Shown piece by piece: positions 18,611 to 25,723 of a stretch of 64,000 nucleotides of DNA; the stretch's first letter is position 1; each line of letters opens with the position of its first letter. The stretch is from Nitrospira sp. (GTDB lineage: Bacteria; Nitrospirota; Nitrospiria; Nitrospirales; Nitrospiraceae). The notes under the pieces were generated by a model. The model had not been told where the DNA came from. It searched no databases and saw only the letters and a list, made by a program, of their open reading frames with translations. The position numbers were made by a program, and so were the translations under genes. The DNA is taken from the NCBI GenBank assembly GCA_024760545.1, contig CP060501.1, positions 3,178,036 to 3,242,035 on the forward strand. The letters are read 5' to 3'.

Positions 18611-18775
18611 GGATGCTGGAAAAGCTCTCCAGCGTCGTTCTCGCATCGCTCAAGGGTTCAACATACCAACCGCGTATGCCTCACCCTTTCGCTCGCTTCG
18701 GCCTTCCCCGGTGAAAGACGCGTCCCGGCGCGTCGGGGTTGGGAGGGTGAGACGGTGAACATTTTCAGCATCCTC
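18609..18775. repeat. Palindromic intergenic element with terminal inverted repeats
   Basis: The left end GAGGATGCTGGAAAA and the right end TTTTCAGCATCCTC are inverted copies with one extra base. Inside lie further inverted pairs: CTCACCCT against AGGGTGAG, GTTCA against TGAAC, and a GACGCG/CGCGTC hairpin. The 167-bp unit can thus fold end to end and has no coding frame of its own, like a MITE or large REP-type element. Its left end overlaps the metallopeptidase stop codon. I recall similar sequences between genes in Nitrospira genomes but cannot verify that here. Confidence 0.7.
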
Positions 18776-18846
18776 TGAGACCAGCCCATACAGATGAGTT
18801 GAAATGTGCTGAGTTGTAAATTCAGGATCTTCTTCGCTCAGAATCC

Positions 18847-19659
18847 TTAAGAGTGAGCTGCCTGCTGCCGTGCTTTTTGGTAGCCCAAGACGAGCATGAC
18901 TGCCCCAATCAAGACCATGGGTAGGGAAAGAATCTGACCCATGGTGATCGGTCCCAAGATAAAGCCCAAGTGTTGATCCGGTTCACGGAACAGTTCGACG
19001 ATCAGTCGGCTGAGGCCGTAGCCGGCGATGAAGCTCCAAAATATCGTCCCAGGCGGAGTCGGGCGTCGATCGATCCACCACAAGGTTGTGAACAACACGA
19101 GACCTTCCAGTGTTGCCTCATACAATTGCGAAGGGTGGCGACATGCAGGGCCCCCGGTCGGGAAGACCATGCACCAGCTTACGTCGGTTGATCGACCGTA
19201 CAGTTCGCCGTTGATAAAGTTCCCCAACCTGCCGAACCCCAAGCCGATCGGCGTGACGGATGCGGCCAGATCAGCGGCGATATAGGTCGGGATACCCTGT
19301 CGCTTACTGAACCAGATCAGCGCGATGATGGTGCCCAGGAGTCCGCCGTGGAAGGACATCCCTCCTTCCCAGACAGCGAGAAGTTTCAGAGGGTTCTGGC
19401 TGTAATACGAAAAATTATAGAAGAGTGTGTAGCCGATTCGTCCGCCGAGAAAAACCCCGAAGGCTGCATAGACCACCATGTCGTAGATCTGGTCCTTCCG
19501 GATAGGGAGCTCTTTGCGTGCCACCTTGTGTTGAATGAGAAAGTACGCTGCGGCAAGGCCGATCAGGTACATGAGCCCGTACCAGCGCAACTGAATGGGG
19601 CCGAGCGCCACGATGACCGGATCGATATCGGGGTAGGGGATGGCGGCGGGGTGACCCAT
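18847..19659 (-). CDS. lgt: Prolipoprotein diacylglyceryl transferase
   Basis: This integral membrane enzyme transfers diacylglycerol from phosphatidylglycerol to the lipobox cysteine of preprolipoproteins. The 270-residue length is typical. Family signatures are present: MSFHGGLLG (essential His) and the Lgt signature GFGRLGNFINGELYGR. Seven hydrophobic helices are spread along the chain. ATG 19659 is preferred; a TTG codon immediately before it extends the frame by one. Several lipoproteins in this window (21181, 23111, 51517) would be its substrates. The gene is monocistronic as far as can be seen. Confidence 0.96.
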   Translation of the reverse strand: MGHPAAIPYPDIDPVIVALGPIQLRWYGLMYLIGLAAAYFLIQHKVARKELPIRKDQIYDMVVYAAFGVFLGGRIGYTLFYNFSYYSQNPLKLLAVWEGGMSFHGGLLGTIIALIWFSKRQGIPTYIAADLAASVTPIGLGFGRLGNFINGELYGRSTDVSWCMVFPTGGPACRHPSQLYEATLEGLVLFTTLWWIDRRPTPPGTIFWSFIAGYGLSRLIVELFREPDQHLGFILGPITMGQILSLPMVLIGAVMLVLGYQKARQQAAHS

Positions 19660-20085
19660 CAATAGGCTTCCGGGATAGATCTATCTTGGTGGGAATGCGA
19701 ATTTTCCGTCATTTTCAGCAACGTTCATGACCTATGGCATAGGCTTTCCGCTGGATCATACGGGGGCTCACCTGTCAATGCAAGCCACGGATAAAATTAG
19801 AAAAGGTTAAATGTAGACCCTGTAAATCGGCTTCCATGGCCAGCTTACAAGAATGTACGGCGTGCAAGTGTTGGGTTTCTGAAACGACTGTGTCATGCCC
19901 TGTTGAGAAAAAGAGACCCTTTATTAGGCGCTCTTAATCGCTGTGGGCTCGCACCCACGATTTTTCATGGAAATCGCTTTACCTACGGATATTTTCATCT
20001 TGGCACAGAGCATGCTGATAGGCATTGGTCGTAGGAAGAGATATAGGACAGTCTTCAACCATCCATTATCATGAGGGAGGTTGCC
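19660..20085. other. Intergenic region between lgt and the YtxH gene
   Basis: 426 nt between divergent genes. No convincing gene is present. A minus-strand frame spanning 19924-20334 runs antisense through the YtxH gene and is rejected. Promoters for both neighbours must lie here, but I cannot assign -35/-10 boxes with confidence. Confidence 0.4.
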
Positions 20086-20355
20086 ATGTCGGAGCAGGGA
20101 AATCAGGTCGCCAAGGCAGCAGCATTCATTGCCGGTGGGGCGGTCATCGGAGCGGGACTCGGGCTTCTCTTTGCTCCACAGACCGGCGCAGAAACTCGTC
20201 GAAGCATCAGCCGCTATGCGCGTAAGGCGCAGGTCCAAACTACGCGTTGGGGCCGGGCGGTCAAGTCGGGCGTCGAGGAAGCGTTGGATCGAAAGCCCGC
20301 AGCTGAGAAGAAATGTGAAGAAGAGCGGCCGCAACTCACTGCGGTCTTGAACTAG
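20086..20355 (+). CDS. YtxH-domain protein
   Basis: 89 residues from ATG 20086, which has a strong GGGAGG 6 nt upstream; an ATG at 20071 would put that site inside the gene. The N-terminal helix AAAFIAGGAVIGAGLGLLFAP and following TGAETRRSISRYARKA are the YtxH hallmark: a glycine-zipper membrane helix, then an amphipathic basic segment. The tail is charged (AEKKCEEER). The family is linked to general stress responses in Bacillus, but the molecular role is unknown. Confidence 0.85.
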   Translation: MSEQGNQVAKAAAFIAGGAVIGAGLGLLFAPQTGAETRRSISRYARKAQVQTTRWGRAVKSGVEEALDRKPAAEKKCEEERPQLTAVLN

Positions 20356-20417
20356 TCCGAAGATCGTCGGTAGCAGAACAGCCCGTCGCTCTCTCCTCCG
20401 TCGGCACGGGTTGTCTG

Positions 20418-21164
20418 CTACCGATGGTCCACGGAAATCTGAATACTGATGGCCCCGGCCAGTTCCCCTACTTGCGCGCCCTCTCTCGGATAGCCGGAAA
20501 TATCAAGGATCCCTTTTGGGTTCCCGTGGCACGTGAGGCAATCCTCCGAATAGTAGATCGGCATCATGGTTCTAAGGAGCCGCCCACCGTCGAGCCATTC
20601 GACAATCGGTGTCGTCGAGGCCGGTTGGCTGGCAAGCCGCTTCAGCACTCTTACCTCATACTCATCCGGATCATTTTTCAAGTTCCTCGGATTGAGCGTG
20701 GTCTGTTTGATCGTCACTTTCGAGCGCTTTGAGAATTTTCGCGCCGCCTGGCTGCCGAATGAAGCCGGGATAAAGTTTTTATACCCGATGCCTCGTTGGT
20801 TGATCACCAGCTGGGCATCGGCGACTACTTCTTTGCTCGCGAGGAGCAGCATAGTCAGCAGATCTTTAGTCGTGGAAGGGAGTGAGGAAGGAGGGTGTTT
20901 CAAATCAATGCGTGTCTGCTGGAAGAACTCATCGAGGACCAGTCGTTCAAAGACCTCAGGAGTGAATTCCTTATCGGCTTTCGCCGAATCGTTGATCAAC
21001 GTCTGATTTCGCTCGACGACGACGCGCCCTGCGTTGAGGAAGGTCGCAAGGAGCTCCGCAGTCTGTTCAACCTCACTCTGAGAGGTCTGAGCCCAGACGC
21101 TCTGGAAACCTATGAGCGTGAAGACCAGGCCGAGAGAGAGACATGCTTTCGAGAGAACGATCAT
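20418..21164 (-). CDS. Exported Tll0287-like (DUF3365) haem-binding protein
   Basis: 248 residues. ATG 21164 is preferred over 21218 because GGAGG lies 6 nt upstream and it gives the signal peptide MIVLSKACLSLGLVFTLIGF ending WAQ. The mature protein contains a single c-type haem motif SEDCLTCHGNPKG near the C-terminus, followed by AGAISIQI, matching the Tll0287-like domain used as a haem/redox sensor in the periplasm or fused to kinases. Here it is stand-alone and soluble. It is 16 nt downstream of the solute-binding lipoprotein gene and likely co-transcribed, which suggests a shared sensing task. Confidence 0.85.
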   Translation of the reverse strand: MIVLSKACLSLGLVFTLIGFQSVWAQTSQSEVEQTAELLATFLNAGRVVVERNQTLINDSAKADKEFTPEVFERLVLDEFFQQTRIDLKHPPSSLPSTTKDLLTMLLLASKEVVADAQLVINQRGIGYKNFIPASFGSQAARKFSKRSKVTIKQTTLNPRNLKNDPDEYEVRVLKRLASQPASTTPIVEWLDGGRLLRTMMPIYYSEDCLTCHGNPKGILDISGYPREGAQVGELAGAISIQISVDHR

Positions 21165-21180
21165 AAGCACCTCCGTTGTC

Positions 21181-22212
21181 TCATTGTCCCCCCGCAGGAA
21201 GGCACTTCCCTTGATCATAGTGCTGAGGAACTTGCGTGACCTCCAGAGGCAGGCCTTCTGCCGTCGCGCGCCGAGTAGGCGCGTATTCCGCTTCCACCCA
21301 TCTCCGGCGCATGTGATTCAGCCGACCTGATTCTTCCAGACGAAACAGCAGATTATTCAAGAGCCATTGTAACTGTCTGTGCTGCTCGCTTGTCACGATG
21401 GACAGGTCCTCATGAGTCAGAACCAAGGGGGTCCCGTCGATGTGTGTCAAGAGCCGCCAATCCTGCCAGACCCGTTTCGTCACATATTCGAGGATGGAAT
21501 GGTTGGTCAGGATGACATCGATATTCAGATCCTTCGTTTCGATCGAGGCAGGAAGCGAATCGCAGACGACCATGCGAACCCGTTTGAGATTGGCGTTGGC
21601 ATACTGGTGAGAGGATCGTCCCTTCTGAACGGCGACAGTCAAGCCGGCAAACCCTTCCTGGACGGCAGCGAGCGTATCCGGCTTTCCGTTCTGCTTTCGA
21701 AATTGTTCCCGCACGCGTTCCGCTATTTCGGGCTTTTGGATGATGGCTGCGACACCGTCATCATGAAAATAGGGAGGTGAAAACCACAAGCCCTGCGGCC
21801 TTGCGCCGGGAACGGTTCCACTGACGGACGAGACGAACAAATCCAGTTGGCCCTCGTTCATTTTGATGAACAGATCGGGGAAGCGAGTGAGGTGCAGGAT
21901 CGGTACGATGGGCGTGGCTCCGCCGCAATACGAAGTAATCGCATCGGCTATTTCTCGAATCAGCTCGACATCCAGGCCTGTGACACGAATGCCTTCGTCG
22001 GTATACACGGCGGGGAAGACAAACGGGCGAAACGGTTCGATGGAAATGCCGACACGTAGCCGCGCACGAGAACAAATCGACGACAATTCATCGCGCGTCA
22101 ACGGGTGTATGAGCTCGACGGCGTCATAGACAAGACCGCATCCTTGCAGAAGCATGCTGAGCCCCGTCAGGACAAGCGAACCAAGAAATCTGTTGATGGC
22201 GCAGAAGCGCAT
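21181..22212 (-). CDS. Solute-binding lipoprotein (SBP_bac_3-like)
   Basis: 343 residues. A lipoprotein signal ends in LSMLLQGC. Then a bilobed type II periplasmic binding fold begins with LRVGISIEPFRPFVF and continues with TGLDVELIREIADAI and LTVAVQKGRSS, the usual amino-acid-binding-protein layout. No permease or ATPase gene is nearby, so an orphan sensory or enzymatic-partner role is as likely as transport. It sits between an outer-membrane barrel gene (upstream) and the haem-binding protein (downstream), all on the minus strand. Confidence 0.83.
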   Translation of the reverse strand: MRFCAINRFLGSLVLTGLSMLLQGCGLVYDAVELIHPLTRDELSSICSRARLRVGISIEPFRPFVFPAVYTDEGIRVTGLDVELIREIADAITSYCGGATPIVPILHLTRFPDLFIKMNEGQLDLFVSSVSGTVPGARPQGLWFSPPYFHDDGVAAIIQKPEIAERVREQFRKQNGKPDTLAAVQEGFAGLTVAVQKGRSSHQYANANLKRVRMVVCDSLPASIETKDLNIDVILTNHSILEYVTKRVWQDWRLLTHIDGTPLVLTHEDLSIVTSEQHRQLQWLLNNLLFRLEESGRLNHMRRRWVEAEYAPTRRATAEGLPLEVTQVPQHYDQGKCLPAGGQ

Positions 22213-22263
22213 GACCCATCTCCTCCATGTCTTGACATGTCACGAGGATCACGAACCATCGGC

Positions 22264-22869
22264 TTAAAACCGAACGCCGATGGTGAAGAGCCATTGTTTT
22301 GTCAAGTTAGTATTGTTCTGGAAATCAATCTCATACCGCGTGTACTGAAGTCCCATATCGACGGAAATTCCCTGAGCGACAGGAAATCGTACACCGACCT
22401 GTCCTCCATACACATAGCCCGGCGAATGTGCACCTCGCCCCGGCAAGGTACCCCCCAGGATTGCGCCGACATAGGGTACCGCCCGGTGCTCCAGCGGACC
22501 GAACAGAACATGTCGCAGGATGCGGTTGATCGGTTTGCCGCTGGGAAAATCCAACAAGTCGATGAAATTATTCCAGCGCGGGTTCGCATACACGGAATGT
22601 TGGTCGGTAATAAAATTAGGTGTATGGAGACTGAAAAACTGGTAGACGCCTCTCACTTCCAGGGGGCCGTAGCGAAGCGCGGTAATTCCGGCTTGAAGGT
22701 TGATCAGTCTGCGCTTGGGCGCAAAAGATTGATCGATGAAGCCCACGTCGAAACTGAACGGGCGGAGCGGGAGGATATCCAGAACCGCTTCTTGGCTCAG
22801 CGCTTTACTCGGCATTGCCAGTCCGAGTACGAAAAGAGCAGCCAAAAAACATGAAACGTGTGTTCGCAA
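22264..22869 (-). CDS. Predicted outer-membrane beta-barrel protein
   Basis: 201 residues. A signal peptide (SCFLAALFVLGLAMPSKALS) precedes a chain of alternating hydrophobic strands with many aromatic residues, ending TKQWLFTIGVRF with the C-terminal Phe recognised by the BAM machinery. The size suits an 8-stranded barrel. It has some likeness to lipid A deacylase/acyloxyacyl hydrolase-like barrels, but I cannot identify catalytic residues with confidence. It is the first of three minus-strand envelope genes and probably heads their operon. Confidence 0.75.
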   Translation of the reverse strand: MRTHVSCFLAALFVLGLAMPSKALSQEAVLDILPLRPFSFDVGFIDQSFAPKRRLINLQAGITALRYGPLEVRGVYQFFSLHTPNFITDQHSVYANPRWNNFIDLLDFPSGKPINRILRHVLFGPLEHRAVPYVGAILGGTLPGRGAHSPGYVYGGQVGVRFPVAQGISVDMGLQYTRYEIDFQNNTNLTKQWLFTIGVRF

Positions 22870-22993
22870 CAGGCCACCTCCCCATCATGGATCGCTTCAC
22901 GGATACTCGGTCATCCGTCCGTCGCATTGTAGCCCAACCGCGTGATCTTTTGCATGTTGCCGGTAGGGAACAGGCCACGAAAAGGGCTGTGGC

Positions 22994-23021
22994 TTGAGTC
23001 GACGCGACTACATCCTATGAT
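22994..23021 (+). promoter_or_regulatory. Candidate sigma-70 promoter for the 23111 lipoprotein
   Basis: TTGAGT at 22994-22999 and TATGAT at 23016-23021 are separated by 16 nt, close to the consensus boxes. They lie about 90 nt upstream of the lipoprotein ATG. This is a sequence match only. Confidence 0.5.
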
Positions 23022-23110
23022 TATTCCTAGGTGCGGATAACGGAATGATGACATATCGTGAGGATGGTCATTGCGACAGAAGAACTAAGCGATTGATAGG
23101 AGGGTAAATC

Positions 23111-23671
23111 ATGAAGGGTTTCCAATCATATTGGCTAATCTTAGGAGCGCTGATATTCTCTGGCTGCATTACAGATGCCACGGTGGAACTGACTAAAGCT
23201 CCATTCGATGCGACAACGGCGCTCACGAATGGCACCTCGAAAGCCGTGGGCGAATTGCTGGAGCCAACGCAAAAATTCCTCTCGAGCACGACTCCGGGAA
23301 CCGCCGCGATCAACCGCTTCACTCGGGCCAGGGAGAAAACTGAGCTCTTTGTGGGGTATACATACGAGCACTTGCGGGCAGAAACCGCCCAAGGATCCGG
23401 CGAACACATCGCTTCTCTCGCGGTCCTTGCGGGAATTCCTTCAGATCGCCACGCTCAATTTCAGGAGAGCATGCGCGATTCCTATTCCACGATGTTTAAC
23501 GAATCCCTGACTCCTCGCGAATCGAGGCTTCGCCTTGTGAACGCAGCGTGGTCGGAAGGATTTGGCAGGCAGGAATCCGATACCATTAAGCATCAAGAGA
23601 CCGGCATCAGCGATCTTGACTTAACATTTGTAAAGGCTCGGAAATCGACTCCCCTCATGACCCAGCGATGA
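23111..23671 (+). CDS. Lipoprotein, DUF3015-like
   Basis: 186 residues. The short signal ends in the lipobox GALIFSGC. The mature chain is helical and polar, with a conserved-looking core (EHIASLAVLAGIP, FQESMRDSYSTMF) that resembles DUF3015-family proteins of unknown function. The start is well supported by AGGAGGGTAAATC. A candidate promoter lies at 22994. The gene is monocistronic. Lipidation by Lgt is expected; nothing indicates an enzyme activity. Confidence 0.75.
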   Translation: MKGFQSYWLILGALIFSGCITDATVELTKAPFDATTALTNGTSKAVGELLEPTQKFLSSTTPGTAAINRFTRAREKTELFVGYTYEHLRAETAQGSGEHIASLAVLAGIPSDRHAQFQESMRDSYSTMFNESLTPRESRLRLVNAAWSEGFGRQESDTIKHQETGISDLDLTFVKARKSTPLMTQR

Positions 23672-23743
23672 GCACCGTCTGAGATTGTGTGGAACGTAAT
23701 GGATGGATGTGCCCCTGACCCGATTACAGAGGGAGACTCACGT

Positions 23744-23932
23744 TCACTTGGCTTTCGTTAAGAGAGTTTTAAGCTTCTCATAGCCCGGCGCTTCAGGATG
23801 GCAGTAATACTCGGTCAAGGATCCACTGCCGTTCCTGATGGAGATGCGGAAACTCTTGCCGTGGGCCTCGATCTTCACCGTCTCAACAATGTTGAGATAA
23901 AGGTCCTGATTCACCTGGACGATGTTATCCAC
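23744..23932 (-). CDS. Conserved-looking microprotein, 62 aa
   Basis: A GTG start with GGAGGAAGAGAG directly upstream gives a 62-residue soluble protein with two amphipathic beta-like segments (YLNIVETVKIEAHGKSF, RISIRNGSGSLTEYYCH) and a lysine-rich helix. No family is recognised. It is the last of four consecutive minus-strand microprotein genes (23744-24608). The strong ribosome site is the main evidence for translation. Confidence 0.6.
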   Translation of the reverse strand: MDNIVQVNQDLYLNIVETVKIEAHGKSFRISIRNGSGSLTEYYCHPEAPGYEKLKTLLTKAK

Positions 23933-24001
23933 CTCTCTTCCTCCAACCAGTCAGGTCCTCAGCGCGTGTTGCCATGTAGGTCCATCGAGAGTGCCGATAT
24001 C

Positions 24002-24196
24002 TCATACGCGAACCGGTTTGTAGATGGCCCACACCAGGGCGCCGATCCATCCGATCCCCGTCCAGCCCAGAACCAAATTGAGTGCGCTAATCTCAAACCG
24101 GTGATCGTGGTTTCGTACTACGGCGACGAAGCTCGGGATCAGGTAGATGATCAGAGGCCCTGGCCCGTGCAGGTTATAATTTCCAAGTTCCAGCAT
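24002..24196 (-). CDS. Superinfection-immunity-like membrane protein
   Basis: 64 residues from ATG 24196, which has GGGAG 6 nt upstream; a TTG at 24208 would place that site inside the gene. Two hydrophobic helices flank a short polar loop. The second carries the signature ISALNLVLGWTGIGWIGALV, matching the Imm_superinfect family named after the T4 Imm protein. In bacteria such proteins are common, and most have no shown anti-phage role. Expected location is the inner membrane. Confidence 0.75.
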   Translation of the reverse strand: MLELGNYNLHGPGPLIIYLIPSFVAVVRNHDHRFEISALNLVLGWTGIGWIGALVWAIYKPVRV

Positions 24197-24220
24197 GGTT
24201 TCTCCCAACAGATGAAGCGA

Positions 24221-24379
24221 TCAATCCTCTGGGTAGTCCCGCCCATCACCGAACAAGACCGACAGGCGCTTCGCCATGTGCTGCACGGCCCCTACCTCTT
24301 CATCCGTCAGCTCGCTCAGTTCCAACACTCGTCGGCTGGCAAGAATATAGTCTCGAACGCTCTGCCGGTAATCAGACAT
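24221..24379 (-). CDS. Microprotein, 52 aa
   Basis: This short frame begins MSDYRQSVRDYILASRRVLE and ends GDGRDYPED. It is acidic and helical, with a Leu/Val heptad-like spacing around ELSELTDEEVGAV. GAAGGAA lies about 9 nt upstream of the ATG. It fits neatly between two other minus-strand microprotein genes (25-nt and 40-nt gaps). No family is recognised; it could be a small regulator. Confidence 0.58.
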   Translation of the reverse strand: MSDYRQSVRDYILASRRVLELSELTDEEVGAVQHMAKRLSVLFGDGRDYPED

Positions 24380-24419
24380 AGCACGACGTTCCTTCGACAC
24401 GGCCCGAATAAAAGGCTAT

Positions 24420-24608
24420 TTAGTGTGCCTTCGGTTGGAGGATCTGTGCTTTCAGCCCCTCCGCGTAATGTTCTACCAATTCCCGTTCACCACTCGATAA
24501 CGGTGCATTGGCAGAAGGGAGCGCAGAGTAGAGGAGCCGTTCGCAGAAACAGATGTACTCCTGGAGTTCTTTGCGCAAGTTAGAGAAATGAATAGGAGAT
24601 GCCGCCAA
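24420..24608 (-). CDS. Microprotein, up to 62 aa
   Basis: A helical small protein (RKELQEYICFCERLL, SSGERELVEHYAEGLK) of unknown family. The start is unsure: TTG 24608 lies in the end of a GC-rich hairpin whose arm contains the only ribosome-site-like sequence (AAAGGCGG). A second TTG at 24578 would give 52 residues. The CFC motif and conserved-looking C-terminal helix suggest a true protein. Confidence 0.5.
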   Translation of the reverse strand: MAASPIHFSNLRKELQEYICFCERLLYSALPSANAPLSSGERELVEHYAEGLKAQILQPKAH

Positions 24609-24648
24609 GGCCCACCGCCTTTCTCACAAGGTGTCGGCGGTGGGCCTT
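24607..24648 (-). promoter_or_regulatory. 13-bp GC-rich hairpin in the leader of the 24420 microprotein
   Basis: AAGGCCCACCGCC (24607-24619) pairs perfectly with GGCGGTGGGCCTT (24636-24648) across a 16-nt loop. No T-run follows on either strand, so it is not a classic terminator. On the minus strand it would hold the candidate ribosome site and TTG of the next gene, so it could control translation or end the upstream receiver-gene transcript by another route. Confidence 0.45.
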
Positions 24649-24751
24649 CCTCGACCCGACGGCAGGTTGTGGTTGGATTGTAGGGGCAGAGCCTACGCGC
24701 TCTTGTCGGGGGTGTCAACAAGTACACCCTGAGAGAAACTGGAATTTTGTC

Positions 24752-25171
24752 TCATGTCGTGAGCGCCGCACGGATAGTCCGGTATAAGTCTTCCGGCGCA
24801 GTTTCTTTGCTCAGGTAAGCTGAAGCTCCCGCGGCATCCATTTCGTCGGCAACTGCGACGCTCGTATTGACCGACAGCCCTATAATAATGACGTCTGGAA
24901 GGTTCGCTTTGATCCGGCGCGTCGCCTCGATCCCATTCATGTTGGGCATGTGAACATCCATCAGGATGACATCGGGCTGCAACTGTTGCGCAAGCTCGCA
25001 GGCCTGCGTACCATCTTCCGCTTCACCGACGACCGTGAACTCACGATAGAAACTGAGAATGTTCCGCAATTCTTGGCGCAGAAGACGATGGTCATCAACC
25101 ACGAGGACGTGAACGGGTTGTGGTGAGACCTCCCTGCCATTGTCTGAGATTTGTTTTCGTTCCATATTCAT
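24752..25171 (-). CDS. Single-domain response regulator
   Basis: About 139 residues from ATG 25171; an in-frame start at 25198 exists. A single receiver domain is present: HVLVVDDHRLLRQ (acidic pair), VILMDVHMPNMNG (phospho-Asp at about residue 72), IIGLSVNT (Thr switch) and YLSKETAPEDL (Lys). No DNA-binding output follows, so it must act by protein contact. Its sequence, including the unusual GLSVNT, closely resembles the C-terminal receiver of the giant kinase at 25724-30088 on the other side of the tRNA gene. They may share a phosphodonor or descend from one duplication. Confidence 0.9.
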   Translation of the reverse strand: MNMERKQISDNGREVSPQPVHVLVVDDHRLLRQELRNILSFYREFTVVGEAEDGTQACELAQQLQPDVILMDVHMPNMNGIEATRRIKANLPDVIIIGLSVNTSVAVADEMDAAGASAYLSKETAPEDLYRTIRAALTT

Positions 25172-25198
25172 AGAGCTCTGACCAAAACCTGGACACAC

Positions 25199-25542
25199 TG
25201 GTCGCCTTTCCTACACTAGCGCACCCCTAGTGGGGGTTATACTGGGAAAAGTCTTAGGGATGAACAGATAGAAAGGCAACAGGTCTCATCGTCCTTGGTG
25301 GACCAAGATGTTCAATCCCCAATGGGCGGTATACACGAGATACCGTGGTCGAGATGATCACTCCGGTTCGGCCATGGGATGCGCGATCTTGGAAGGAATT
25401 TCCACGCAGGAGTATTCGATCCATCATCTGATCACACCTCAGAAATCTAACATTGACCCGTGCAAAGATATTGGCACAGGGCCATGAACCGACCAAAATT
25501 AGGGTCGCAAGTGCTTGACAATATGTTAAAGTCTCCCCTCTC
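25199..25542. other. Intergenic region between the receiver gene and tRNA-Leu
   Basis: 344 nt. Besides the inverted repeats at 25214-25237 I see no gene. A 132-codon minus frame reads antisense through the tRNA and is rejected. The promoter of the tRNA gene must lie just before 25543. Confidence 0.45.
25214..25237. promoter_or_regulatory. Nested inverted repeats upstream of the orphan receiver gene
   Basis: CACTAG and CTAGTG (25214-25219, 25227-25232) form one inverted pair. Overlapping it, ACCCC-TAGTG-GGGGT (25223-25237) forms another. They lie about 45-65 nt upstream of the receiver start on the minus strand, a plausible operator position. A CTAGG-containing palindrome also precedes the giant kinase gene (30195). 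Confidence 0.4.
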
Positions 25543-25632
25543 GCCGGAGTGGCGGAATAGGCAGACGCAAGGGACTTAAAATCCCTCGGGCTCACAAGGC
25601 CCGTACCGGTTCGATCCCGGTCTCCGGCACCA
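25543..25632 (+). tRNA. tRNA-Leu (anticodon UAA)
   Basis: An intact class II tRNA. Acceptor arms GCCGGAG (25543-25549) and CTCCGGC (25622-25628) pair perfectly, followed by discriminator A and an encoded CCA. The anticodon stem AGGGA/TCCCT encloses the loop CTTAAAA with anticodon TAA. A long variable arm (CGGGCTCACAAGGCCCG) and the T-arm (ACCGG TTCGATC CCGGT) complete it. The 3' 58 bp recurs perfectly at 30342 and imperfectly at 33503, so this gene has served as an integration site. Confidence 0.97.
25575..25632 (+). repeat. Attachment-site core in tRNA-Leu (copy 1 of 3)
   Basis: This 58-bp 3' part of tRNA-Leu, from the anticodon loop to the CCA end, is repeated without a mismatch at 30342-30399 and with four changes at 33503-33557. 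Identity stops exactly at the CCA on the right and at the anticodon loop on the left, the usual extent of a tyrosine-recombinase crossover in tRNA genes. Confidence 0.85.
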
Positions 25633-25723
25633 GATATCAGCGACTTAGCCATGATCCCTCGTACGCACTGCTTCCTCAGCTCTCGATTGGGGTTCAGCCC
25701 AGGGTGGTGTGCTCGCGTTGTGC

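Noticed and set aside
25254-25652. 132-codon minus-strand frame near tRNA-Leu
   Set aside because: It reads antisense through the complete tRNA gene, so coding is very unlikely.
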